From NCBI GenBank assembly GCA_028067895.1, contig JAPTUI010000019.1:1-5308 (forward strand): a DNA stretch of 5,308 nucleotides. Direction: 5' to 3'. The position numbers were made by a program, and so were the translations under genes. Shown one piece after another: positions 1-5,308 of this stretch; positions within the stretch are counted from its first letter, which is position 1; each line of letters begins with the position of its first letter. The notes beneath the pieces were generated by a model that saw only the letters and a list, made by a program, of their open reading frames with translations, had not been told where the DNA came from and did not search any database. Origin of the DNA: Pseudomonadota bacterium (GTDB taxonomy: Bacteria; Pseudomonadota; Gammaproteobacteria; Steroidobacterales; Steroidobacteraceae).

Positions 1-358
1 ACGAGGCATTGGCCGAGAGGCTCGGCCAGAGCGCCCCGGAGAGCACCTGGGTCTGCGCCTCAGCCTCGCGTACCCGCAGCACCGCCTCACGCACATCGAG
101 GTTCTGCGCAGCCGACTGGCGCACCAGCTTGCTGAGCAGCGGATCGTGGAACTCGGTCCACCAGGCGATGCTCGCCGGCTCGCGCGTACTGACGCGCGAG
201 GCGCCCTCGGTGCCGTTGCGCTCTGCGGTCGCCGACCAGTGCGGCGGAACGTGGGCCTTGGGTTTGACGAAGTTCGGCCCGACGGCACAGCCGCCGAGCA
301 GCAGCGTGGCGGCAGCGGCAAGTGCGCCCGGGGAGCGGATGGAGGTGAAGCGGGGCAT
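1..358 (-). CDS. NodT/OprM-family outer-membrane efflux lipoprotein (N-terminal part, cut by left edge)
   Basis: This is the start of an outer-membrane factor, the trimeric barrel and periplasmic tunnel through which tripartite efflux pumps discharge their substrate. The visible 119 residues begin MPRFTSIRSPGALAAAATLL, a basic n-region followed by a hydrophobic stretch. A lipobox LGGC follows at residues 21-24, making Cys24 the predicted lipidated residue. Directly after it comes CAVGPNFVKP, the CxVGPxYxxP-type signature of the NodT/OprM family. Further on are the family-typical WWTEFHDPLLSKLV (about 66-79) and an Ala/Gln/Glu-rich helix (about 83-106) ending in WPSLSANAS, where the first tunnel helix should start. 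Family members are usually about 450-500 residues, so most of the gene lies to the left. The ATG at 358 is chosen because the signal peptide and lipobox sit at the normal distance and an AGGGA ribosome-binding site precedes it. It lies 30 bases after the second permease on the same strand, so it is probably the last or a late gene of the export operon. Confidence 0.9.
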   Translation of the reverse strand, partial: MPRFTSIRSPGALAAAATLLLGGCAVGPNFVKPKAHVPPHWSATAERNGTEGASRVSTREPASIAWWTEFHDPLLSKLVRQSAAQNLDVREAVLRVREAEAQTQVLSGALWPSLSANAS

Positions 359-365
359 ACGGCAA

Positions 366-370
366 TCCCT
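366..370 (-). promoter_or_regulatory. Ribosome-binding site of the outer-membrane factor gene
   Basis: On the minus strand the sequence reads AGGGA, followed by seven bases and then the ATG at 358. It supports that ATG over the TTG at 365, which is in another frame. It lies in the 30-base spacer after the second permease, which shows no obvious hairpin terminator, so read-through transcription from the permease genes is likely. Confidence 0.55.
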
Positions 371-388
371 ATTTCTGTGTCACGGTGG

Positions 389-1510
389 TCATTGCAGTCG
401 ATGACGGAACATCCACGAAGCGGCGCTGAGCGTGACCACGGCCATCAGTGCCAGGGGCCACAGATCCGGCAGCAGCAGCCGGGGACCTGCGCCCTCCAGA
501 TACACCCGCTGGGCGATGTCGATAGCGTAGCGCAGCGGGTTGACCCGAGTGAAGTACTGCAGAACGCGCGGCATATTGGCGATCGGGGTGGTCAGGCCCG
601 AGAGCAGCGTGAACGGCATCAGCAGCACGAACGAATAGAGCATCGCCTGCTGCATCGTAAAGGAGAGTGCGGAGACTACCAGCCCGATGCCTACGGCTGC
701 GAGCACGAACAGTACGAGTCCGCCGTAAAGGACAGCGAAGGATCCCTCGAACGGGATACGAAACCACAGCTGCGCCACCAGCAGTACGCCGCTCGCCTGC
801 GTGATGCCGATCAGCATCGCCGGCAACGCCTTGCCAGCCATGATCTCCGCCGGACGCATCGGGGTGACGAGCAGCTGATCGAACGTGCCCTGCTCCCGCT
901 CCCGCGCCACCGACATCGCGGTGAGCAGCAGTGTCTGCAGCAACGTCAGCGTACCGATCAGGCCCGGAACCATGTCCCAGCGCGTCACGAGATTCGGATT
1001 GAACCACGCCCGTGTGAGCAGACGCACCGGTGGCGGCGGGGCGCCGTGTTCGGCACGCCAGTGCGCATTGAATGCCGAGATGATCGCCTGCGCGTAGCCG
1101 AGCGCGGTATTGGCGGTATTGGAGTTGCGTCCGTCGGCAATCAGCTGCACCTCGGCGCTCCGACCCGCGGCGAGCCGCCGCGAGAAATCCTGTGGAATGC
1201 TGATTGCGAGCAATGCCCGCCGCGCATCGATTGCGGCGCGCAGATCCCGCTCGCGGGTCACCGTGGCCACCCGCCGAAACAGCCCGGTGCCGTCGAAGCG
1301 GGCGATGAGCGCACTCGCCGCCTCGCCGGAATCGCGGGCGAACAGCACGTACGGCACCCGGTTCAGATCGTAACTGGCCGCATAGCCGAACACGAGAGTC
1401 TGCACCAGCACCGGCACCAGCAGACTGAGCCGCGTACGGCGGTCCTTCAGCACCGCGAGCAGTTCCTTGCGGGCAAGCGCCAGAATCCGTCTGAGCGTCA
1501 GCGGCAGCAT
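389..1510 (-). CDS. ybhR: ABC-2 type permease, YbhR-like (second permease subunit)
   Basis: This is an inner-membrane permease subunit of an ABC-2 type exporter, 373 aa (E. coli YbhR is close to this length). Its layout is that of the ABC2_membrane_3 family. It has a basic N-terminus with the ARKEL motif (13-17), then TM1 at about 27-45. A large periplasmic domain (about 46-178) includes the family-like segment LIADGRNSNTAN (123-134). Five more hydrophobic segments follow at about 180-200, 226-248, 257-280, 288-306 and 349-367. The cytoplasmic loop after TM2 carries AREREQGTFDQLLVTPMRP (202-220), the conserved ERExGT-type coupling segment that contacts the ATPase. MPFTLLSGLTTPIANMP (298-314) and NPLRYAIDI (324-332) are also typical of the family. 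The protein ends in a short basic tail, FRHRLQ. Its ATG directly follows the TGA of the first permease, so the two are probably made together and pair as a heterodimer. The assignment to YbhR rather than YhhJ rests on length, on the fused ATPase being free of membrane domains, and on gene order. Confidence 0.9.
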   Translation of the reverse strand: MLPLTLRRILALARKELLAVLKDRRTRLSLLVPVLVQTLVFGYAASYDLNRVPYVLFARDSGEAASALIARFDGTGLFRRVATVTRERDLRAAIDARRALLAISIPQDFSRRLAAGRSAEVQLIADGRNSNTANTALGYAQAIISAFNAHWRAEHGAPPPPVRLLTRAWFNPNLVTRWDMVPGLIGTLTLLQTLLLTAMSVAREREQGTFDQLLVTPMRPAEIMAGKALPAMLIGITQASGVLLVAQLWFRIPFEGSFAVLYGGLVLFVLAAVGIGLVVSALSFTMQQAMLYSFVLLMPFTLLSGLTTPIANMPRVLQYFTRVNPLRYAIDIAQRVYLEGAGPRLLLPDLWPLALMAVVTLSAASWMFRHRLQ

Positions 1511-2641
1511 TCAGGCAAGCCTCTTGCGGGTGATGGCGCCGAGCGCAAACGCGAGCACCCCGAGCATGGCGAGCAATGCGAGCGCATTGGGCACGATCAC
1601 TGCCCAAACATCGCCGGCGAGAAACGTCGTTTGCAACAGCGCCACGTAGTAACGCGCCGGCAGTAAATAGGTGACGACACGAATCGCCGCGGGCATGCTG
1701 CGCAGGTCGAACAGCAGCCCCGAGAGCATGAAAGCGGGCATGAACGTGGCGAGCAACGTCACCTGGCTCGCGACCAGCTGGTTTTTGACCGCCGAGGAGA
1801 TCAGCAGGCCGATGCCGAGCGCCACCAGGACGTACAGCACCGAACCGGCGAAGAGCACCGCCAACGAGCCGCGCAACGGAACGTGAAACAGGAAGCGCCC
1901 GGCAAGTACACACAACACCAGACCCGCCATGCCAAGCACGAAGTACGGTATGGTCTTGCCGAGCAGAATCTCCGTGCCCCGCACCGGCGTGACGAACAGC
2001 GCCTCGAAGGTGCCGCGCTCCCACTCGCGAGCCACCACCATGGCGGTGAGAAACGCTCCGATCAGCGTCATCACGAGCACGATCAGGCCCGGGACGAGAA
2101 AGTATCGGCTGTCGTTGGCGGCGTTGAACCACAATCGGCTCTGCACCTGCACCGGTCCGGTGAGCCCGGGGGCGCGGCGTGCCGACCAGGCCTCGACGAC
2201 ACCGGTAACGTAGCCCTCGATGATGCGTGCGGTGTTGGCATCGGCGCCGGAGACGATCAGCTGCACACTCGCCCCGCCGGTACGCACCTGACGCGCAAAG
2301 AGCGGCGGCACCGTGAAGATCGCCGCGACACGCCCGCGCAGCAGCAGTTGCTCGGCCTGGTGCAGCGAGGTGACGCCGCGCGGAGCAAAGTATGGGGAGA
2401 GCTGCAGTCGGCCGATCAAGCTGCCGGCGAGCCCCGAGCCGTCCTGATTGAGCACCGCGATCGGAACATTCTTCACATCGAGCGACAGCCCATAGCCGAA
2501 CAGCAGGATGAGGATGACCGGCAGCACCACGCCCATGGCGATGCTGGCCGGATCGCGGATCATCTGCCGCCACTCCTTGCGCACCAGCGTGCCGATCCGC
2601 CCGAGGCGCGCCCGCAGGTCGCTTGAGGATGTACGCGCCAT
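1511..2641 (-). CDS. ybhS: ABC-2 type permease, YbhS-like (first permease subunit)
   Basis: This is an inner-membrane permease subunit of the same exporter, 376 aa (E. coli YbhS is about this length). A cytoplasmic N-terminus with LVRKEWRQMIRDP (19-31) leads into TM1 at about 33-51, which ends in the family motif LLFGYGLSLDVKN (46-58). The periplasmic domain (about 55-178) contains LIVSGADANTARI (128-140) and LWFNAANDSRYFLVPGL (170-186). TM2-TM6 lie at about 181-203, 229-252, 258-281, 292-311 and 346-370. The loop after TM2 holds AREWERGTFEALFVTPV (204-220), the coupling segment shared with the second permease. FMPAFMLSGLLFDLRSMP (300-317) and a basic C-terminal tail TRKRLA are also typical. 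Its ATG lies three bases after the ATPase stop, and its own TGA abuts the next ATG, which implies translational coupling. No strong ribosome-binding site is seen (only a G-run about 12 bases upstream). The two permeases are diverged paralogues with the same topology, which fits a heterodimer. Confidence 0.92.
   Translation of the reverse strand: MARTSSSDLRARLGRIGTLVRKEWRQMIRDPASIAMGVVLPVILILLFGYGLSLDVKNVPIAVLNQDGSGLAGSLIGRLQLSPYFAPRGVTSLHQAEQLLLRGRVAAIFTVPPLFARQVRTGGASVQLIVSGADANTARIIEGYVTGVVEAWSARRAPGLTGPVQVQSRLWFNAANDSRYFLVPGLIVLVMTLIGAFLTAMVVAREWERGTFEALFVTPVRGTEILLGKTIPYFVLGMAGLVLCVLAGRFLFHVPLRGSLAVLFAGSVLYVLVALGIGLLISSAVKNQLVASQVTLLATFMPAFMLSGLLFDLRSMPAAIRVVTYLLPARYYVALLQTTFLAGDVWAVIVPNALALLAMLGVLAFALGAITRKRLA
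1520..1525 (-). promoter_or_regulatory. Ribosome-binding site of the second permease gene, inside the first permease gene
   Basis: The minus strand reads AAGAGG, then nine bases including the TGA stop of the first permease, then the ATG at 1510. The site overlaps the last codons of the first permease, which encode the basic tail. This arrangement allows a terminating ribosome to restart on the next gene and would help keep the two permease subunits at similar levels. Confidence 0.45.
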
Positions 2642-2644
2642 GAC

Positions 2645-4372
2645 TCAGGCAGCCCCCGCCGTCGCCTCGGCGGCGCGCGCCTGTTCGATCACGGCGATGA
2701 AGGCATCCTCCATCGTCGGCTCGAAGTCCGCCCGCCGCGGCGCATGCGCGCGCACCTCGGCGGGCGTGCCCTGCGCCAGCACCCGCCCAGCATCCATGAT
2801 CACGAGGTGATCGCAGTACTCCGCCTCCTGCATGAAGTGGGTGGTCACCACCACCGTGACACCCTGGGCCGCGAGTGCGGAGATCCGCCGCCAGAACGCG
2901 CGCCGCGCGAGCGGGTCGGCGCCACTGGTCGGCTCATCGAGAAACAGGATGCGCGGCTCGTGCAGCAGCGCTGCGGCCATCGCCAAGCGCTGCTTGAAGC
3001 CACCGGGCAGTTCGGCCGCTGCACCGCGTGCGCCGGTGAGTTCGAACTGGCCCATCGCCCACTCGATGCGCTCGCGTCGCGCCGCACCGTGCAGCCCGTA
3101 GACGGTGGCGAAGAACTCCAGGTTCTCGCGCACGCTGAGCGGGCCGTATAGGGAGAACTTCTGCGCCACGTAGCCGAGTTGCCCGCGCGCCGCATCGCCG
3201 GCCCGCGCGACGTCGACCGCGCCGATGCGCAACACCCCGCCGCTCGGGGCGAGCAGTCCGCACAGCATACGGAACGTGGTGGTCTTGCCCGCGCCGTTCG
3301 GGCCGAGCAGCCCGAAGATCTCCCCGCGCGCGACCGAGAAGCTCACCTGATCGACCGCAGTGAACCCCCCGAAGCGCTTCAGCAGCCCGCGCACCTCGAT
3401 GAGCGCCCCGCTCGCCTGCGGCGGGGCGCGCTGCAGCACGATGTCGCTGTGCGCCTCGGGTGGCTGCTGCCCGCGCAGCAGAACCATGAACCCGTCCTCG
3501 AAGCGCGGCGCCACCGGCAGCGCGCCGGACTCCGGCGCGCACTCGCGGTGTGCCCCGACGCAGCGTACCGCACCGGCATCGGGCACCGCGTCGATCACCG
3601 ACCTGGCGCCGAGCAGCCGCGCCTGCAACGCCCGGGCACTCTCCCCGGGGCCCGGCGTGAGTTTGTAGGTGCGCCCGGCGGCGAGCCGCGTGATCTCCCC
3701 GGGCGCCGCCTCGACGAGCACGCGACCGGCCTGCAGCACGATCACGCGGTCGGCGCCCTCGGCCTCATCGAGATACGCGGTGCTCATCAACACCGTGAGG
3801 CCTTCCTCGCGCACCAGTCGGCGCACGATCTGCCACAGCTCGCGCCGCGACAGCGGGTCGACCCCGACGGTCGGCTCATCGAGCAGCAACAGCTGCGGGG
3901 GGCGCACCAGCGTGCACGCCAGGCCGAGTTTCTGCTTCATCCCGCCGGAGAGCTGTCCGGCGAGACGTGCCTCGAAGCGCCCGAGGTCGGTCATGTGCAG
4001 CAATTGCGGGTAGCGCGCCGCACGCTCCTCGCGGCTGACCCCGTGCAGATCCGCATACAGATCGAGGTTCTCGCGTACCGTCAGGTCTTCGTACAGGCCG
4101 AATTTCTGCGGCATGTAGCTCACCTGCTCCTGAATGCGCTGCGCCTCGTGCACCGGATCGAGTCCGAGCACCCGCAACGCGCCGCGCTCGGGGCGCAGCA
4201 GGCCGCAGACGAGCCGGATCAATGTCGTCTTGCCAGCCCCGTCGGGCCCGACCAGCGCACTCAAGGAGCCGGCCGGGACGCTGAGCGACACGCCCGCGAG
4301 GGCCGGGGCGCGCGGTCCGAAGGACTTGTGCACCGCGCGGCACTCGAGCACGACCGGCGCGGAGGCATTCAC
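2645..4372 (-). CDS. ybhF: ABC exporter ATPase with two fused nucleotide-binding domains, YbhF-like
   Basis: This cytoplasmic ATPase powers the two permeases. At 575 aa it holds two complete ABC domains, like E. coli YbhF. Domain 1 has Walker A GPDGAGKTT (42-50), a Q-loop at Gln89 in MPQKFGLYEDLTV, signature LSGGMKQ (141-147), Walker B LLLLDEP with Glu166, and a D-loop at about 170-172. Its switch position reads STAYLDEAE, with Ala199 where His is usual. A linker of about 100 residues follows. Domain 2 has Walker A GPNGAGKTT (357-365), Gln404 in VAQKFSLYGPLSV, signature LPGGFKQ (455-461, Pro in place of Ser), Walker B ILFLDEP with Glu480, and an intact switch His512 in TTHFMQEAE. Both halves end in a related motif, FEDGFMVLLRG (291-301) and MEDAFIAVIEQ (554-564), a mark of internal duplication. 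The start is a GTG at 4372 whose GTGA overlaps the adaptor stop; the nearby ATG at 4368 is out of frame. No fused membrane domain is present, unlike RbbA. Confidence 0.95.
   Translation of the reverse strand: MNASAPVVLECRAVHKSFGPRAPALAGVSLSVPAGSLSALVGPDGAGKTTLIRLVCGLLRPERGALRVLGLDPVHEAQRIQEQVSYMPQKFGLYEDLTVRENLDLYADLHGVSREERAARYPQLLHMTDLGRFEARLAGQLSGGMKQKLGLACTLVRPPQLLLLDEPTVGVDPLSRRELWQIVRRLVREEGLTVLMSTAYLDEAEGADRVIVLQAGRVLVEAAPGEITRLAAGRTYKLTPGPGESARALQARLLGARSVIDAVPDAGAVRCVGAHRECAPESGALPVAPRFEDGFMVLLRGQQPPEAHSDIVLQRAPPQASGALIEVRGLLKRFGGFTAVDQVSFSVARGEIFGLLGPNGAGKTTTFRMLCGLLAPSGGVLRIGAVDVARAGDAARGQLGYVAQKFSLYGPLSVRENLEFFATVYGLHGAARRERIEWAMGQFELTGARGAAAELPGGFKQRLAMAAALLHEPRILFLDEPTSGADPLARRAFWRRISALAAQGVTVVVTTHFMQEAEYCDHLVIMDAGRVLAQGTPAEVRAHAPRRADFEPTMEDAFIAVIEQARAAEATAGAA
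4369..4372 (-). other. GTGA start/stop overlap coupling adaptor and ATPase
   Basis: Read on the minus strand, GTGA contains the GTG start of the ATPase and the TGA stop of the adaptor. Upstream bases are a GC-rich run without a clear ribosome-binding site, so ATPase translation probably depends on ribosomes finishing the adaptor. The weaker GTG start may also limit ATPase synthesis relative to the adaptor. That last point is inference. Confidence 0.6.
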
Positions 4373-5308
4373 GCGCCGGACCCGCCCGCGCCGAGATACA
4401 CGGTTGCCGGCATGCCCAGACGCAGCTCATCGTGCGGATCCTTCACGAACACGCGGATCTCGTACACCAGGCTGGTGCGCAGCTCGGGCGTCTGCACCGT
4501 CTTCGGGGTGAACTGCGCTTCGGAGGAAATGAAGCCCACCCAGCCGGCGAAGCGTCGGTGGGCGAATGAGTCGACTGCGACGGTTGCGGCCATTCCCGGA
4601 TGCACGCGCGCCAGATCGGTTTCAGGGATGTAAGCGCGTACCCACTTCGGGTTGGTGATCGCGAGCGTCAGCACCGGGTTTTGCGGCGAAACCATGTCGC
4701 CCGGCTCCCCGATACGGGTGCGCACCAGCGCATCGAGCGGCGCACGCAGCGTGGTGTCGGCAAGTTCCTGGCGCAGCAGTGCGACCGTCGCGCGGTCGGC
4801 TGCGAGCAGCGCACTCGCCTGATCTATGTCCTCGCGCCTCGGCCCCAACACCGCCAAATGCAGCGCTTCGCGCGCCACGCGCGTGCGCGCCGCCGCCACG
4901 GCCGCAGCCGCCCGCGCGTCCGTCACGTCCTGGCGACTGACGGCCCGTCCGCCGGAGCGCCCAAACACCGAGGCGACGCGCGAGTACTGCGCCAGGGCCT
5001 GGCGCTGCTGGGCACGCGCCAGGGCGAGATTGGCCCGCGCCTGGGCGATCTCCTGCGGCCGGCTGCCGTGCCGCAGACGCTCGAGTGCCGCCCGCTCGGC
5101 CGCCGCGCGCGCTTCAGCCTGCGCCAACATCGGCAGCAGACGACTGGTGTCGAGCTGCGCCAGCGCCTCGCCGCGGTGCACCGTGTCGCCTTCCTGCACT
5201 GCGTGGGCAGTCGGCAACTGGATGGGGTCCACGAGCCACAACCCGACGGCACCTTGAACACCTACTGCTCGCGCGTCTGTTGCAGCACCATTCTCCAGCA
5301 GGCGCTTG
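4369..5308 (-). CDS. HlyD-family periplasmic adaptor (membrane fusion) protein, partial at the right edge
   Basis: This is the periplasmic adaptor of the exporter, YbhG-like by domain order and position. Residues are counted from the window edge (312 visible). The first half of the lipoyl-like domain is VQEGDTVHRGEALAQLD (37-53). A long Ala/Arg/Glu/Gln-rich helical hairpin (about 57-185) includes LRHGSRPQEIAQARANL, a segment typical of adaptors paired with these ABC pumps. The second lipoyl half is LRAPLDALVRTRIGEPGDMV (187-206). A beta-barrel region follows with KWVRAYIPETDLARVHPGM (221-239). The C-terminal part has GWVGFISSEAQFTPKTVQT (255-273) and ends LRLGMPATVYLGAGGSGA. The frame is open to the edge, and no signal anchor is visible, although the family normally has one. 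A TTG at 5241 with AAGGTG eight bases upstream is a possible start but would give an unanchored protein, so a start beyond the edge is preferred. About 36 residues before VQEGD do not resemble the family. The TGA shares four bases with the ATPase GTG. Confidence 0.88.
   Translation of the reverse strand, partial: KRLLENGAATDARAVGVQGAVGLWLVDPIQLPTAHAVQEGDTVHRGEALAQLDTSRLLPMLAQAEARAAAERAALERLRHGSRPQEIAQARANLALARAQQRQALAQYSRVASVFGRSGGRAVSRQDVTDARAAAAVAAARTRVAREALHLAVLGPRREDIDQASALLAADRATVALLRQELADTTLRAPLDALVRTRIGEPGDMVSPQNPVLTLAITNPKWVRAYIPETDLARVHPGMAATVAVDSFAHRRFAGWVGFISSEAQFTPKTVQTPELRTSLVYEIRVFVKDPHDELRLGMPATVYLGAGGSGA

Noticed and set aside
359..388. Possible terminator or promoter in the gap between the second permease and the outer-membrane factor
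   Set aside because: Only 30 bases, with no inverted repeat or T-run and no convincing -35/-10 pair; only the ribosome-binding site is supportable.
146..1666. A 506-codon open frame on the plus strand, antisense to the outer-membrane factor and second permease
   Set aside because: The product is rich in Arg, His, Gln and Glu with no recognisable fold or membrane segments. It mirrors codon bias of the genes on the other strand, and no ribosome-binding site or neighbour supports it.
369..2573. A 734-codon open frame on the minus strand spanning both permease genes in a different frame
   Set aside because: Its product is an Arg/Ala/Gly/His-rich string without domain features or a plausible start, as expected from an alternate frame of GC-rich coding DNA. 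The two permease frames show clear membrane topology and family motifs and abut exactly.
1883..2626. A 247-codon open frame on the plus strand, antisense to the first permease
   Set aside because: Same composition artefact; the opposite strand encodes a full-length permease with intact motifs.
3179..4633. A 484-codon open frame on the plus strand, antisense to the ATPase and the end of the adaptor
   Set aside because: Low-complexity Arg/Ala/Gln/His-rich product lying over a well-supported ATPase; it crosses the adaptor/ATPase boundary without any feature of its own.
4860..5130. Repeated GCGCGC/GCCGCC-like runs that could be taken for a repeat array
   Set aside because: They encode the Ala/Arg-rich coiled hairpin of the adaptor; the similarity is due to biased composition, with no regular unit or spacer.
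5262..5308. Tail of an upstream gene (for example a regulator) ending in the TAG at 5264-5262 on the minus strand
   Set aside because: Only about 15 codons are visible, with no recognisable motif, and the adaptor frame is also open through the same bases, so it cannot be called as a gene.

Overview
The window is GC-rich and carries one tightly packed gene cluster, read entirely from the minus strand. The cluster therefore runs from the right edge to the left edge. It encodes a type of ABC-driven, trans-envelope export system found in Gram-negative bacteria: periplasmic adaptor, then a double ATPase, then two ABC-2 permeases, then an outer-membrane factor. The GC content, the outer-membrane lipoprotein and the resemblance to E. 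coli ybhG-ybhF-ybhS-ybhR suggest a proteobacterium, perhaps a GC-rich gamma- or betaproteobacterium. The genus cannot be told from this sequence.

Layout in transcription order, right to left. (1) About 5308-4369: HlyD-type periplasmic adaptor, open to the right edge, so its N-terminus is missing or unresolved. (2) 4372-2645: ATPase with two fused nucleotide-binding domains (YbhF type, 575 aa). It starts at a GTG that shares four bases (GTGA) with the adaptor's stop. (3) 2641-1511: first ABC-2 permease (YbhS type, 376 aa), three bases after the ATPase stop. (4) 1510-389: second ABC-2 permease (YbhR type, 373 aa), whose ATG directly abuts the preceding TGA. (5) 358-1: N-terminal third or less of a NodT/OprM-type outer-membrane lipoprotein, after a 30-base gap and cut off by the left edge. 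No gene-free stretch exceeds about 30 bases. I see no tRNA, rRNA, mobile element, CRISPR array, long repeat or convincing terminator. The operon promoter and any regulator must lie to the right of the window.

How the parts fit together: the two permeases should form a heterodimeric channel in the inner membrane. The fused ATPase would supply both nucleotide-binding domains to it, the adaptor would bridge the periplasm, and the outer-membrane factor would provide the exit duct. The substrate is unknown. Related systems are linked to export of drugs or other toxic compounds.

This is a recognisable family rather than a new system. The points most worth a second look are the split between one degenerate and one consensus ATP site in the fused ATPase, the dedicated outer-membrane factor at the end of the operon, and the unrecognisable N-terminal segment of the adaptor.
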